A stretch of 64,000 bases of DNA from Cardinalis cardinalis (taxonomy: Eukaryota > Chordata > Aves > Passeriformes > Cardinalidae), in the NCBI GenBank assembly GCA_014549065.1, contig JACDOX010000507.1, positions 25,703 through 89,702 of the forward strand, read 5' to 3'. This document shows positions 48,101 through 56,900 of the stretch, in pieces; positions within the stretch are counted from its first letter, which is position 1, and every line of letters begins with the position of its first letter. The notes beneath the pieces are model-generated. The model saw only the letters and a list, made by a program, of their open reading frames with translations, did no database searches and was not told the origin of the DNA. Made by a program: the position numbers and the translations under genes.

Positions 48101-50382
48101 CCAGCACCAAGTCCTGGCACTGAGATAAGGACCTTGTCCTGCCTGCAGCCATGGCAGGATGGCAGCTGCTGCCTCAGTTTCCCTGAGAAGGTATGTGGGT
48201 GCCCATACAACGTTGCACAGATGGGTGAACTGAAGGAGATATTCCAGCAAGGAGCCCCAAACCTCCAGCCAAGAGCTCTGCTCCACCTTTCTGGCTATCC
48301 TGGAGGTGAGGGTTTGGTACAAACCTCTCAAAGAAGCAAGAGCTCCCCAGGGGAATCAATGCTTGTCTGCTGTGCTGGCCCCCACTGAAAGCGTCCTTGT
48401 GAGCAAGGAACTCTTGGGACTATTCCATCCTGATCCCAAACTCCCAGTAGGGATAGTCTCTGAGCTGCAATCCAGGCTGGTGCTGAGAGATCCTGGATGT
48501 GGCACCTCCATTGGTGCCATCCTCTGCCCCCTTCATCCACCAGGTCTGAAACAGGACTGATGCAGGGCAGGAGCAGCTGAAAGTGGGGATGGGGAGGAGA
48601 AAGAGCTGAGGGTTCTCAGCACCAGCAAGGCATGAGTGACATGGCCCTGCGGGCTGGCAGCCGCTGAAAGCTGCCTTGTTCCTCGCCCAGGCCCAGCATG
48701 GGGTCGGCTGCCACCGCTCCCGCCCCACAGCCGGGATAGAGGTGCCTCTGTCCTCAAAATTGCCAGACTTGGATCCCACTGACATTTTTTGAGATGAAAC
48801 AGAGAGAATCAGCCTGTAAAGGCAGCAAAACCTAGCTGAAATGAAATAACCCCCTAAAAGCCCACAGAAGGAGGAATTCATGGCCCTCAAATAAACTATG
48901 GGGAGGTCTAACAGGAATTCAGCTGTGAAAAGTCCAGCTGAGATGTCTACAAACAGCAGCAAACCCTGACTGCTCTTCCAAGTGCCCCAGGGTACAGGGG
49001 TCTCCTTTCCCGTGGCTTCCTACTTTCTCCATCTCCCAGCCAAGCAGTTTCTCCTCTGATGCCAGAACTGATCCCTTGCTTGGCATGGGATTGCTGCCCA
49101 CTGTCATCAAGTCCATGTTTGCCCCTTGAGTGAGGCATCTCAGCCCCAGGCACTGTGAAACTGAGGGGAGAGGGGAAAGCCCTGGGGGGGCAAGGGGAGA
49201 TGAGAGAGGGGATCAGTGTGTTCCTATGCTGCTACTTCCAAATCTGCTTTGGATTTGCTGAATGTGCTCTGACAAAATAGGCCAAGGGATTATAGTTATT
49301 TTCAGGCAAAAGTAGCCAATTTTTCTTTCTTTTCAAATCTTAAAATTTTCTGAATAGAGCCAAAATAATTCAAGGAAGTCCCAAAAGCAGTTCTTTACTT
49401 CTAGGCTAGACTGTCTCGGCATGAAAAGGGTCTCAAACGACAATTTCAGGGGCCATGAAGAGGAGCCTCCAGTGTCTGGCTCATGGTGCCTTCAGAAGGT
49501 TAAAAAAAGATAAAATACAACCCGTTGACTTTATTGTGAAGACTTACTAGAAGAAAAAAAAAGTTTGCAAATACACACTCGGGCCCCGATCCGATCAAAA
49601 AAAGATTTTATGAAAATCTTTTTCATAAGATTAACACGTCGGGAGAGGGGAGTGGGTCAGGATGGGAGAGGGCGGCAAGCTGCAACAAACCCCTTCGGCC
49701 CCTTCCCGACGTGCCGCTCCGCGAACTGCCCTCACCGGAGAGACAAAGGGCCGGAGGGGCTGCGGAGCACAGCGGGCCGGGGCCGCCCTAGGCCCAGCAG
49801 CCCCCCTGGCCCCCCTCGCGGCCGCGGAAGCGTTTCCGTCGGCCTCGGCCGGCGCTGCGTGGCCGCCCGGCGCGGGGAGTTAAACTAAAGAGTGATAAAA
49901 GGAAGTGAAAACGCGGCGGAGCGGGGAGAAAACACGGTGCGACCAAACTGCAGAAAACAAAACGCGGCGGAAGACATCACGACCGGAGAGGGATGGAGTA
50001 AAAGAAACCGTAGTAAAAGCAAATAAAACATTCCGCGAGGAAATAAGCCACAGCGATGTGACCCGCGTTAGAGCGAGGCGGACCCCCCCGCCCTGCGCGC
50101 CGCCGCCAGGGTCCCGCCGTCCCGCCACCCCCGCCCCGGGGGAGCCCGGCCGGGGGGGCGTCCCCCAGCCCTGGTCTGGCTCCTCGACGTGGTTTGGCTC
50201 CTCGCCCCTCCTTTTCCCCCCGATAAGAAAACTCGGGAAAGTGGAGGGAGGGAGAGCGCGGTCCCACCTGGGTGCGCAGCGCCGAGCACCAGCTGGAGCC
50301 CGAGGAGGCAGCAGAGGGGGCCGCGGAGGGGGGGGCACAGCGGGGAGCAGACGGGCCGCGGTCCCGCTGAGCCGCGCCCCAT
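23903..50382 (-). CDS. MRC2: C-type mannose receptor 2 (Endo180/uPARAP), complete, 30 coding exons
   Basis: This is a type I membrane endocytic receptor. In this family it binds and internalises collagen and associates with the urokinase receptor. Coding exons, 5' to 3': 50268-50382, 38898-39296, 38449-38622, 38098-38262, 37812-37925, 36960-37103, 36279-36467, 35357-35511, 34976-35083, 32548-32663, 32270-32418, 31936-32153, 31573-31715, 31039-31141, 30812-30950, 30527-30562, 29846-30006, 29462-29529, 29102-29202, 28860-29005, 28334-28448, 28090-28253, 27767-27875, 27069-27307, 26813-26981, 26490-26639, 26095-26214, 25427-25606, 24992-25018, 23903-24123. All introns are GT-AG and all phases join, giving 4437 nt and 1478 residues (human 1479). 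Domain order: signal peptide, cysteine-rich lectin domain, fibronectin type II, eight C-type lectin domains (CTLDs), membrane span, 43-residue tail. At least a dozen N-glycosylation sequons are visible. TLK2 lies upstream on the same strand, as in mammals. I see no disabling change. Confidence 0.97.
24246..24432 (-). mobile_element. CR1 3' fragment in MRC2 intron 29, minus orientation
   Basis: The plus strand starts atcatagaatgttctgagtt and continues ggaaggaacccacaaaggtc. This is the reverse complement of the CR1 3' region, with one octamer unit at its end. It lies directly next to the SINE at 24444 but in the opposite orientation, so the two tails point outwards. Confidence 0.85.
24444..24592 (+). 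mobile_element. tRNA-Ile-derived SINE with CR1-like tail (TguSINE1 type)
   Basis: The head reads gattagctcagttggttaag (A box at 24452-24463) and later ggatttgattt (B box at about 24493-24503), with the anticodon-region word of tRNA-Ile between them. After the head comes a CR1-like tail: gagctggactcaatgatcct, then cccttccagctcagcatatt and ctgtgact. This structure is the one described for TguSINE1 of songbirds, mobilised by CR1. The mutated tRNA part cannot be a working tRNA gene. It supports a passerine origin. Confidence 0.88.
24992..25018 (-). CDS. MRC2: MRC2 exon 29: 27-nt juxtamembrane microexon
   Basis: The acceptor is CCATTGCAG and the donor is GGGCAG followed by GTGAGT. Phase 1-1 encodes EESSFSRA flanked by split codons. 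Human MRC2 has AEQSSFSPS at the same place, between CTLD8 (KIPR) and ALPEN before the membrane. The 27-nt length, splice sites, phase and residue similarity together make it convincing. Skipping it would keep the frame, so an isoform lacking nine residues is possible. Confidence 0.88.
25427..26639 (-). CDS. MRC2: MRC2 exons 26-28: C-type lectin domain 8
   Basis: Exons 26490-26639, 26095-26214 and 25427-25606, residues 1247-1396. Words are GSCPKSLEDSSWIPFRDHC, LSIQDEMENVFVW, GAWLGMTFNPKG, VWHDNSAVNYSNW and VICKIPR. All three exons are phase 1-1. A CR1 3' fragment lies in intron 27. Confidence 0.93.
25689..25808 (+). mobile_element. CR1 3' fragment in MRC2 intron 27
   Basis: The end reads cttccaacccaaaccatccc followed by atgattctgtgattctatgg. 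This gives two copies of the ATTCTRTG octamer typical of the CR1 3' terminus. It is 5'-truncated at about 25689. Confidence 0.88.
26813..27307 (-). CDS. MRC2: MRC2 exons 24-25: C-type lectin domain 7
   Basis: Exons 27069-27307 and 26813-26981, residues 1111-1246. Words are PFPPSPTGTLFYHNSTYR, KPLRWHEALLLCE, APLWIGLANDE, NWQDGEPQQ and LQGAICQLQ. The tripeptide EPQ replaces EPN. Exon 24 (239 nt) is the second largest internal exon. Sequons are NST and NAT. Confidence 0.92.
27767..28448 (-). CDS. MRC2: MRC2 exons 21-23: C-type lectin domain 6
   Basis: Exons 28334-28448, 28090-28253 and 27767-27875, residues 982-1110. Words are CFSFNGHNKGEIVKW, ILATIASPLEQAF, LWIGLHDAQGEFQW, WAPGEPSG, GRWDDRSC and HGYVCQR. 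The site tripeptide is EPS and not EPN, so mannose binding is doubtful. The serine-rich SSSSP insert sits where human has a proline/serine insert. Confidence 0.92.
28860..30006 (-). CDS. MRC2: MRC2 exons 17-20: C-type lectin domain 5
   Basis: Exons 29846-30006, 29462-29529, 29102-29202 and 28860-29005, residues 823-981. The domain begins EAEYKFFEHHSTW without the usual first cysteine pair. It continues AELTSVHSKAELHFL, HWWIGLHTYENDGRF, SWAPGKPRP and ALPYICKRSN. This is followed by a proline/serine-rich linker and the opening of CTLD6 (GGCPEGW). Exon 18 is only 68 nt. All junction phases (0, 2, 1, 0) fit. Confidence 0.92.
30232..30505 (+). mobile_element. CR1 fragment in MRC2 intron 16
   Basis: Words such as gaagttgagccaggagaggt, ggttcttccctcagcgggta and ggactcaatggtccttgtgg, followed by ttccaactcaaaatattctg, are typical of the avian CR1 3' UTR. 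It is antisense to MRC2. Its 3' end stops about 20 bp from the splice donor of the 36-nt exon 16. Confidence 0.88.
30527..30562 (-). CDS. MRC2: MRC2 exon 16: 36-nt linker exon
   Basis: This phase 1-1 exon encodes 12 residues reading ADVKEPEITTH plus split glycine codons, between CTLD4 and CTLD5. It aligns with the human linker TDVREPDDSPQ. The acceptor is TTTCTCCAG and the donor is CACG followed by GTGTGT. A CR1 element ends only about 20 bp downstream of the donor in transcript sense. It is too short to be seen by length-based frame searches and was located by phase and homology. Confidence 0.85.
30812..31715 (-). CDS. MRC2: MRC2 exons 13-15: C-type lectin domain 4
   Basis: Exons 31573-31715, 31039-31141 and 30812-30950, residues 683-810. 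Motifs are QLLSLGSYEEEHFVAN, HWFWIGLNRRDP, WRWSDG, YHNFDRSNYDDDDI and WICKLPK. An acidic DDDD run occupies the long-loop region, and no EPN/QPD site is present. Intron 13 contains an ATCC microsatellite (31430-31482). Confidence 0.92.
31430..31482. repeat. (ATCC)13 microsatellite in MRC2 intron 13
   Basis: About 13 uninterrupted copies of ATCC run from 31430. On the minus strand they read TGGA. The intron position makes coding use unlikely. The uninterrupted run is expected to be length-polymorphic. Confidence 0.97.
31936..32663 (-). CDS. MRC2: MRC2 exons 10-12: C-type lectin domain 3
   Basis: Exons 32548-32663, 32270-32418 and 31936-32153, residues 522-682. Words are GWKWHSPSCFW, ALQDINETGAF, THWNRNQPG and KYICRQNLG. 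The QPG in place of EPN or QPD suggests a structural, non-sugar-binding domain. The end of exon 12 (CPPGWSSD onwards) begins CTLD4. Sequons NET and NCS are visible. Confidence 0.92.
32664..34975 (-). other. MRC2: MRC2 intron 9, 2.3 kb
   Basis: This is one of the larger introns after intron 1, separating CTLD2 and CTLD3. I saw no additional exon, clear CR1 or RNA gene in it. One unresolved base lies at 33991. Open frames in both orientations show no domain. Confidence 0.7.
34976..36467 (-). CDS. MRC2: MRC2 exons 7-9: C-type lectin domain 2 with intact mannose-type site
   Basis: Exons 36279-36467, 35357-35511 and 34976-35083, residues 371-521. Motifs are CEPSWQPF, LWIGLNDLK, WHPFEPNNF and RWNDSPC. 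The EPN tripeptide (468-470) and WND (489-491) are the calcium and mannose/GlcNAc/fucose ligands of this lectin class. They match the human domain shown to bind sugar, so lectin activity should be conserved. Exon 9 is a phase 0-0 exon of exactly 36 codons ending in the linker DHGCRK, which opens CTLD3. Confidence 0.94.
36960..38262 (-). CDS. MRC2: MRC2 exons 4-6: C-type lectin domain 1
   Basis: Exons 38098-38262, 37812-37925 and 36960-37103, residues 230-370. The fold words NDCETFWDKD, LWIGLNDLD, WQWSDNSPL and the closing ALPYVCKKK are clear. The sugar-site loop reads QPD (residues 324-326), a galactose-type tripeptide. The later motif is WQNRDC with no WND, so calcium-dependent sugar binding is unlikely, in line with what is known for the human domain. 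Intron 5 holds a duplicated MEF2-like word (see findings). Confidence 0.93.
37240..37277. promoter_or_regulatory. MRC2: Tandem 19-bp duplication carrying MEF2-like words, MRC2 intron 5
   Basis: Two copies of cccaggattatttatagcg (37240-37258 and 37259-37277, one mismatch) each contain CTATAAATAA on the minus strand (37247-37256, 37266-37275). This fits the MEF2 consensus YTAWWWWTAR. Regulatory use is only an inference, since short AT-rich words occur by chance. Confidence 0.35.
38449..38622 (-). CDS. MRC2: MRC2 exon 3: fibronectin type II domain
   Basis: Residues 172-229. It contains the whole fibronectin type II module, with GKPCTIPFKY, WFHECTSTG, HLWCATTQDY and RWGFCPIK. The four cysteines are at about residues 185, 199, 211 and 226. 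In this family the module binds collagens, so it is the main collagen contact of the receptor. It is encoded by one phase 1-1 exon, which is typical of a shuffled module. Confidence 0.95.
38898..39296 (-). CDS. MRC2: MRC2 exon 2: cysteine-rich (ricin B-type) domain
   Basis: Residues 39-171. The beta-trefoil cysteine-rich domain begins DSKVFLIYN and carries the family word QQWKWVSRNRLFNVG and MQCLGVSWHGTN. It ends EEDLCSMSYS before a phase-1 donor (CTG followed by GTAACG). Three sequons (NAS, NAT, NSS) are visible. In the mannose receptor the equivalent domain binds sulphated sugars. In Endo180 this activity is not established. The intron 5' of this exon is about 11 kb, by far the largest in the gene. 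Confidence 0.95.
40599..40692. repeat. Dispersed repeat of unknown family, copy A
   Basis: The segment, with ctccatttcttctgggagtt and ccagctttgtgtccaaaatt, recurs at 46761-46850 in the same orientation with a few substitutions and one 4-bp indel. I do not recognise the family. It does not resemble CR1 or the SINE in this window. Confidence 0.8.
40750..40876. repeat. AT-rich low-complexity tract in MRC2 intron 1
   Basis: The tract is built from ttta/atta words, with a short (ATTT)n run at about 40813-40829. There is no coding or regulatory evidence. Confidence 0.85.
44095..44450 (+). mobile_element. CR1 fragment in MRC2 intron 1
   Basis: Words such as ctggggatgttcagcctgga, gggctccaggagagctggac, gggaagaaattcttccctgt and gtggccctggcacaggttgc are the well-known CR1 3' region. 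It is about 355 bp and 5'-truncated. The very end (ttcaacccaagccattttgg) lacks a clear octamer tail. Confidence 0.9.
45099..45197. other. A-rich tract followed by 61-base assembly gap
   Basis: Bases 45137-45197 are N. They are preceded by an adenine-rich run with repeated aaaac words (45099-45136). A poly-A or simple repeat probably stopped the assembly. The true gap length is not knowable from the window. It lies in MRC2 intron 1 and affects no exon. Confidence 0.98.
46061..46088. repeat. Perfect 12-bp hairpin in MRC2 intron 1
   Basis: The arms ccagatgataaa (46061-46072) and tttatcatctgg (46077-46088) flank the loop atga. The right-arm word, extended as gatttatcatctggaaaaa, occurs again near 47378-47396 without the left arm. 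Confidence 0.85.
46761..46850. repeat. Dispersed repeat of unknown family, copy B
   Basis: This matches copy A at 40599-40692. It ends at ccttccgcag, and a 12-bp perfect hairpin (46852-46879, arms agtataatttct and agaaattatact, loop ccac) starts two bases later. Copy A has no such hairpin next to it. Confidence 0.8.
46852..46879. repeat. Perfect 12-bp hairpin next to dispersed repeat copy B
   Basis: The left arm is 46852-46863, the loop ccac 46864-46867 and the right arm 46868-46879, exact reverse complements. It could be part of a small inverted-repeat element or a chance structure. Confidence 0.8.
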
Positions 50383-50945
50383 CCCCGGCGCTGCCCGCTC
50401 CGCTCCGCTCCGCTCGGGCCCCTCCTGCCGCTCCTGCCGAGCCGGGACCGCGGACGGGGAGCGGGGTGAGGGGAGGGGGAGAAGGAGGAGGAGGAGGAGG
50501 AGGGACGCGAGCGGGAAAGGGAGGGAAAGGAGGGGGGAGAATGTTACAAAATAAAATAGGAAAAAAAAACTGAAGCGTGCTCGCCGGGCTCAGACACTGC
50601 GTCAGCAGACCGGGGCCCGGCCCAGCGGCGGCGAGAGAGCGGGGCGCGGCCCCAGCACGGGGGGGGCTCCGCCCGCTGCAGAGCATCGCTGGGACGGGGG
50701 GTGCGGGAATGCAGCGGGGTAGTGGCAGAAATGAAGCCCAGCCTGGCCAGGACCTCCCTGCAGACGCTCGGGGATGGCTGGCTCCCGCAGCAGAGTACCC
50801 ACGCAGCCCTCTCCACACCCCGGGTGGCCGCAATGCCTCGGTACGGGGCGGAGGGTGTGGGGGAGATGCCCGCGGTGCCGCCGGCCTCGCGTCGGGTCCC
50901 GCTGCGGGTCGTCAGCGTGGGACCCCAACTCGCCGGGGAGAGGAG
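49660..50945 (-). promoter_or_regulatory. MRC2: CpG island over MRC2 exon 1
   Basis: CpG and GC density rise abruptly at about 49660 and fall after about 50945. The peak at 50040-50720 covers the MRC2 start codon. Features include C/G homopolymer runs, a GGA-rich run at 50483-50507 and repeated cgctc units just upstream of the ATG. No TATA box is placed convincingly. The transcription start cannot be fixed. Such islands are typical broad vertebrate promoters and may fire in both directions. Confidence 0.8.
50268..50382 (-). CDS. MRC2: MRC2 exon 1: start codon and signal peptide
   Basis: The ATG at 50380-50382 sits in a strong initiation context (G at -3 and at +4). It encodes 38 residues: MGRGSAGPRP, then a leucine/cysteine-rich hydrophobic core (residues 19-33), then small residues suited to signal peptidase cleavage. 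The donor is CCCAG followed by GTGGGA, phase 1. It joins exon 2 to make an Asp codon and continue DSKVFLIYN. The exon lies inside a CpG island. Length and phase match the human first exon pattern. The start is chosen on the signal-peptide character and on the phase match. Confidence 0.9.
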
Positions 50946-53900
50946 CCAAGGGCTGCCTTGAACTCCCACCACACATCGCCGCTTGCACCTCTGGAAGCCA
51001 GGCAGAGTTATCTCATTCCGAGCACAGTCAGCCCAGCTGGATCCTCCTCCATCCATCCCTGTGGTACAGAGCTAGGCAGCTCCCAGTTCAGCTGTGGATG
51101 CTGAAGTTGGACACGGCTCACTACACCTTCCAGCACAAGCCCAATCCCTCCAGCCATGGGGTGCTGGTGCAACTCTCCAGCTTCTGGTGTTTTGCTTCGG
51201 GCACGAGACAAAGAACATCCAAAATATCCAATGTAGGCTCCACATCCAGAGCTGAACATAAAAGGCTTTTAAAAACTTCTAAAGAACTTTTAAACTTTCA
51301 TTTTCACACCTCCACTCCAGCAGGGCTGCCCATGGCCACAAAAGCCACTCAAAGAAAGCATAATACATGGAAAATACTGGAAGCAGGCATATTCCTGGCT
51401 TTTTACATCCATTTGGCACATTTGGGTGATGCTCATGGTGCCCATTCTTGTGGGAGCATCCGTAAGGGTGTAGAAGCCTCACCTCCTCAAACTCTCCTGG
51501 GATTTGAGCAGCGCAGGGAGAGTCAGTCAATCCTTGAAACACAGACTCTGCCATCCAGATTGAGGGGAGATGATGCTTTTGAGGAGACCAAGATGATGGC
51601 AGAGCTCCCTTGAGCAGGAAGCAGGATTTGGCCCCAAGATGGCACAAACCCCTGAGGGGCTGAGGAATGGGTGTGAGCCAGCCATATTTTCTTCGGAAAA
51701 AAAAAAGGAATCTGTTGTTTCCCAGTGAGGCAGGAAGGACCTCCAAGCTAGTGCCAGGAAGGGCTTTGGGGATGCAAACCCTCTGGGGGAGCTAATTAAG
51801 CACATCAGCATCTGGACTGTTGGCTTTCTAAAGCAGAGATTATTTTTTAATTGCAACAGCACTGAGAGAAAGGCCTTGCTGGCCTCCATGGCTGCCACAG
51901 GAAACAAGCATGACAGCCCAGAGGAGAGGAAGGAATCAGCCAGATCCTCTCTCCTATCCCAAAAAATTGGAGACCACTCCAGGGGGATGCCACCCACTGA
52001 GACACCAGTGGCTGGACATGATGGGGCTGTGAAGTCCCCATGAGTGGGACCCGCCACACATCCTGGACAAACTTGACATCCCTTTCAAGGAAGTTGAACT
52101 CATCCAAAAGAAGGAACATAGCAGAGAGAGTCAAAAGGTTTTGGATCCCATGGAACATTGCTGCTTCCTGGCCTGGTTCATCCTGTGTCTTGGAGGCCCC
52201 TATGCTGCATGTGATTAGCAGATAATTAGCACTTCTTAATTAATTTCTTCAACACAGGCCAAGAGCTCCTTACCTACTCTCTTCCTAATCCGGTTTAGTA
52301 CCAGTTGAGTCGCTACTCAACAGAGTGGATCAGGTGGAAATGTGTTTTTCCCTTGGGATGTTTCCAGGCTGTCTAACCCCTCTGGCCCTAATGAGTTGCT
52401 GGCAGGCAAGGACAAGGGGACATGGCTGAGTGCAAGGGATGNCCAACTGCACCTCTGGCCACAATCTCAGGAGAGCTCCTTGCCTCGGAAGATTGATTTG
52501 GAGCAGTGGGCTTATCTCGGGATTACCCAGAACTTGAGATATTCAGTGTCAGTTGCTGGTTCCCATAGTTGAAGCATCTGTATCTTGTCATTTAATTGGA
52601 AAAATAAACTCTGGGTTTTGGCCAAAGCAATATCCCATGTAGGGAGTGGTCACAGTGGCAGGACTGCAGTAGGATGGGTGAAACAGCATTGGCTCGAGTG
52701 AAATTCATCCTGCAGAAGGTTTGAAAAACATTTCTGGAGATAGATCCAAGCCACTTGCCTGCCTTTGGCTGGAGGTCTGACCAGGTCAGGAGCACTTGGG
52801 AAAAAGCAGGTCAGTCAGGATGTTCAGCAAGTTGCAAAATATGTCCCCAACGTGGAGTGGGACCCAACCATAACGGTGGAGGAGAAACCTCAGATTTGGA
52901 GCTGGGGTGCTCAGTGGCAGTGAGGCACCCCCATGACCAACTAAGTTTGGGGTTGTCATGGGGCACGTTTGGTGTTTTCTTATGTGAGAGGCATTAGAGG
53001 AAATTATTTGGGGACCTGTGGACAATATCTGTAGCCTTCAGAATTTTCTGAAGGAAGGTCTGGCCACCTATGAGGGCTGGCAAGTTCTAAGGGTCTATTT
53101 ATTGTATGACCAGGGAGGCAGCATGTCCTGCTCTGTTACACACTTCCAAGGCTGTTCCCCCCAGCCCATGGCTCTCTGCGGGACTGAGAGCTCCAGGAGA
53201 GCAAAGCCCTGCATGTGGGCAGCTGCTGTTGGGGGGACTCTGGTGTTAGGGGCTTTGCTTTTTTGGGGATCAGCAGGACCTGCCAGGTTCTGACAAGAGC
53301 TCAGCACTGCCTTGGCCTCATTCTGGCCCCAAATAGGACTGGTTGGGCCAAGATCAACACCCACCTGGCAGGCACTCTGCACTGAGGTCACTGCTTGGGG
53401 AAGAGGCCGTCTTGGCGTCTGCTGGCTCCTTCTCCCTTATGCCGGGAGCAGCAGCAGCAGCAGGGAATGGCCACGTCGCTCTCTCTGTTGGAGACAGGCA
53501 GGAACAGCCAGTCCAGCTCCCTCTCCGAGCTCCAGGCTTTGCACAGCAGGCAGTGAGGGTGATTGGTATCCTTTCGCTGGGATGTGAGGTTTGGTGGGGA
53601 ATCCCATGGGGGTACAGCTAGGGACTCATCCCCAAGCTTTGCATTTGCACCCTTCCCTTTGGGGAGAAGCCTGAGGACACCATGGAGGGGCTCAGCTCCT
53701 GCACAGACCCAGGCATGTTGGTTGTCATCAGGGCCCCATAGTGATNCTCCTGAGGGTTTGGTTTTCTCATTATGGTTCAACATTGCAACAGTGGTTCTTG
53801 GCGCTGGTGGCTGAGGCTCCACTCCCAAGCAGGGAGTGTCGGAAGGCACCTCCTGTTTGCGTCCCGTGCTCCTCCCAATGTTTGGGATCAGCCCCCTCAA

Positions 53901-56900
53901 CACCCAGCTGCGAGTAGAGGGATCCTGGCCAAAATGAAGGGCCCTTTCCCTGCCTCAGGCCCAACCGTCCCTCTGGCTCTTGCAAGGAGCAGATGGGGCT
54001 TTGCCAGGTTCCCTTAACGTGCTTGGTCAGCTTCATTCCCCCTGACCTCCTTCCCAAATTTGTTGTCTCCCAGCTCTGCAAAAGGGGTCCCTTTGTGAGT
54101 GCCCCACACAGCAGCTCTCAGAGCTCTGTGCTGCTCTGTCTTCTGCAGGCCTGAAAAGTCAGACAAGTTCAAGCTGCAATTAATTTATTAAAACCAGATG
54201 TGCTCTCTCGGAGCTGCCATGAGGAATTTCAGGGCGCTCCAGCCTTGTGAAGACCAGCGCTGAGATCCTGGCCTTCCGCTGCGGGGGCGAGACAAGGCTT
54301 CGGGCTGCCCAAAGAGAAGTGCTGCCTTCTGAGCCTGTTGCCTCTCCTTCCTGCCTGGCCTCCCCTGGAGGGCTCCTGGAAAGGGGCAGAGAGAAAATTC
54401 CAGCCGTTTACAAGAAATTTTCCTTTTAGAAAAACACTTGCTCTGCATGACTAAAGAGCAAATTGGCAGAACTGGCCTGCAGAGTGGGGAGGGAAAGCAG
54501 CTAGAGAGTAGTAGAGGACAGTCCATCCTGAACAGCATCTTCCTCCTGCCAGAAGTGGGTATAGGACCACAGAGCAGAGATCTTAACCCTGTTCCCTGGC
54601 CCTTTGCAGCAAGAGCAGCATGGTCCAGTTGGCCCTGAGTGCTTCATTTCCACCTCTGCCACTGCCTTACCTCATAGCCACGGGCACGTTCTCTTCCACT
54701 TCCATCCCTCACCAGTTCCTTTAGCCTAGAGGGGTTTTGGCATCAATCCCAGCCAGTCTCCTGGGTTTGGGTGTGAGTGCGTGGATTTTCAGGATTAGTG
54801 GGAGCTGGGATGAGCCAATGCTGAACAAAGCAGATTTGGAGTCCTGATCCTGATGTGGAGCTGAGCCAAGAGCAAGGCGGTTGCCGACAGGGCAGTGCGT
54901 GCTCGTGGTTCTTATGCAGCCAGAGCTTTCAGTCAGGAGAGGACAGGGCTGAGCAGAGCTCTGGAATTTTTTCTTCCCCTGAATGCAAAGCAGAGCCAAT
55001 CACCTTGTAACTTTGCTGCTGGTGTTCTCCAGGGCAGCCCAGGGGGGAATGGGAGATCTGGCCTGAACATGAGGCTAAATCTTCCTGTCTTCATCTTGCT
55101 GCTGCTCACAGCACCCCTGCATTTTTATCTTAATTCCTGTGTTTTTATCTCCATCTCAGTATTTTAACTCCATTTGGACCATGGCACTGCTCTGCACCAT
55201 CCCTGCAGCCCAAGCAGGGAGGATAGGAAAGCAGCTGCTGGCCAGGGCGGCTTGGGGGCTGGTGAGGCTCATCCTACACTAGCAGGCAGATGGTGGATAA
55301 CCTCTATTTTCAGGCTTTCCTGAATCAGCTCAAAGCACTTCAGTCACCCCTTCACTGAATGTGTTTGGACATGAGTAGCAACAGAGTGAGTGAAACAAGC
55401 TGCAGCTGAAGGTGGAGGGAGAAAAAGACTACAGTAACCCATCCCAGGAGGGGATCCAGGCTGGGAGCACAGAGGAGCAGGGAAGAGCACACAGAGCTGG
55501 TGGTAGCATGCAGCCCCTCACCATCAGCACATGCCAGCAGCTTCTCCTGGCCTTCACACCCCCATGCAGCTAAAGCATGGAATGGGAGTGTGTCTCAGGC
55601 CCACTCCCAGAACAGACAATAGTGTCCTTGTGGCCAAGAGCCTGCTCCTGGGTGTGAATGTAGCAAGGGGAGGCCAAGCTGCTCTGCCTTTGTTTGGCCT
55701 TTTGCCCCCACCCAGGGTGATGGCCAGGGGGCACCCAGCTGCCCCTGAGGGCAGCACTGGGACCAGGGAGAAGCAGAGATCACAGGGAGAGCCATGTGCA
55801 GCCGTGGAAAATCAGTCTTGGTGCAAAGATTCATCAGCACATGGTAGCAAAGCTTAGGTCCAGGCTCACTGGGTGTCAGGGTTGTGCCTAATTATGCTCC
55901 CACGCACTCCAGTCTCCTGTTCTCCTCCAAGCTGTGAGTAGGAAGGTTTAGTTTAAGGCTGCTTGAGCCAAGCTTGCGTAGCACCCGTAAAACAGCATCC
56001 TCCAGCAGCAGATCCCAGGCAGACAGTGGCAGCGGTTGCAAAGCTCACACTGTGGGTTTGCCAGGTCACAAAATAAACTGGGACTGGCCCATTTCATAGA
56101 GAGAAGCTCATTTATAGCATGACTCCCAAATGCAAATGTAGGAGGCAAAGCATCTAGCGAGGCAGCCCCTTGGTGAATCTTGATCCTGAGGGTGTCAAGG
56201 TGCGTCCCTGCACGTGTGGGCACATGCCTACCCACTTCAGGACAATGATGATGCTGCTGATGCTACTGAAGGACCATTGCTGCCTCTCCTGGCCCAAATT
56301 TGTCACATCATCTGAACTGGAACAGGGGGCTGGAAATGATCTATTGCAGCAGCAGGGAGGGAGTCAAGCTCACTCAGTGTTTGGTTTCACTTGCACTCAC
56401 TGAGTTTGACTTCAGGCACAGTGAAGATTAGGTCAGGTTTGCAGAGTAACCTGGGGCCTGGTGACTGTTCATGTGAGGAAGCAGCCATGGCTCCTGGGGG
56501 ATGCCTGGGGATGGTCAGCACATGCCTGTGGAGGAGCAACAGTGTGAGTTGGGCTCCAGCACTCCCCACTCCTGATACCAACAGACTCAACATCTTCAGC
56601 TGCCACCATCCTTTTAAATTTTCTGTTGTGTATTTTTGCAAAGCTGACAAAGCCCAGGCCCAAGAAATTAAAGGAGCTGAGTTTCATCACTGCTCAGGGT
56701 GGTTATTGTGGACGACTGAGAGGGGAGACTTGGGTGGCCATGGGCTGGGGAGTGGACGGGGGGTTGTGACCCACAGACTATCACCAAGAGAAAAGGCGGT
56801 TTTTTTGTGTCCTCGACCTATATGGCTTCTAAAGGGCAGGTCCTATTCTACAGGAAATGAGGGACAAATCCACCTCAGCTTTCTAATTTATGTTCCAGGA

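Larger units (their letters stand above)
39297..50267 (-). other. MRC2: MRC2 intron 1, about 11 kb
   Basis: It runs from the signal-peptide exon to the cysteine-rich domain exon. It contains an AT-rich tract, a CR1, a duplicated 90-bp segment, hairpins and an assembly gap, each listed separately. No further exon is needed, because exon 1 (phase 1) joins exon 2 directly. Short plus-strand frames in the intron show no domain. Confidence 0.8.

Noticed and set aside
49880..50833. Minus-strand open frame of 317 codons over the CpG island
   Set aside because: It is proline/arginine-rich, as expected from GC bias. The MRC2 start in another frame (50382) gives a signal peptide and a correct splice phase.
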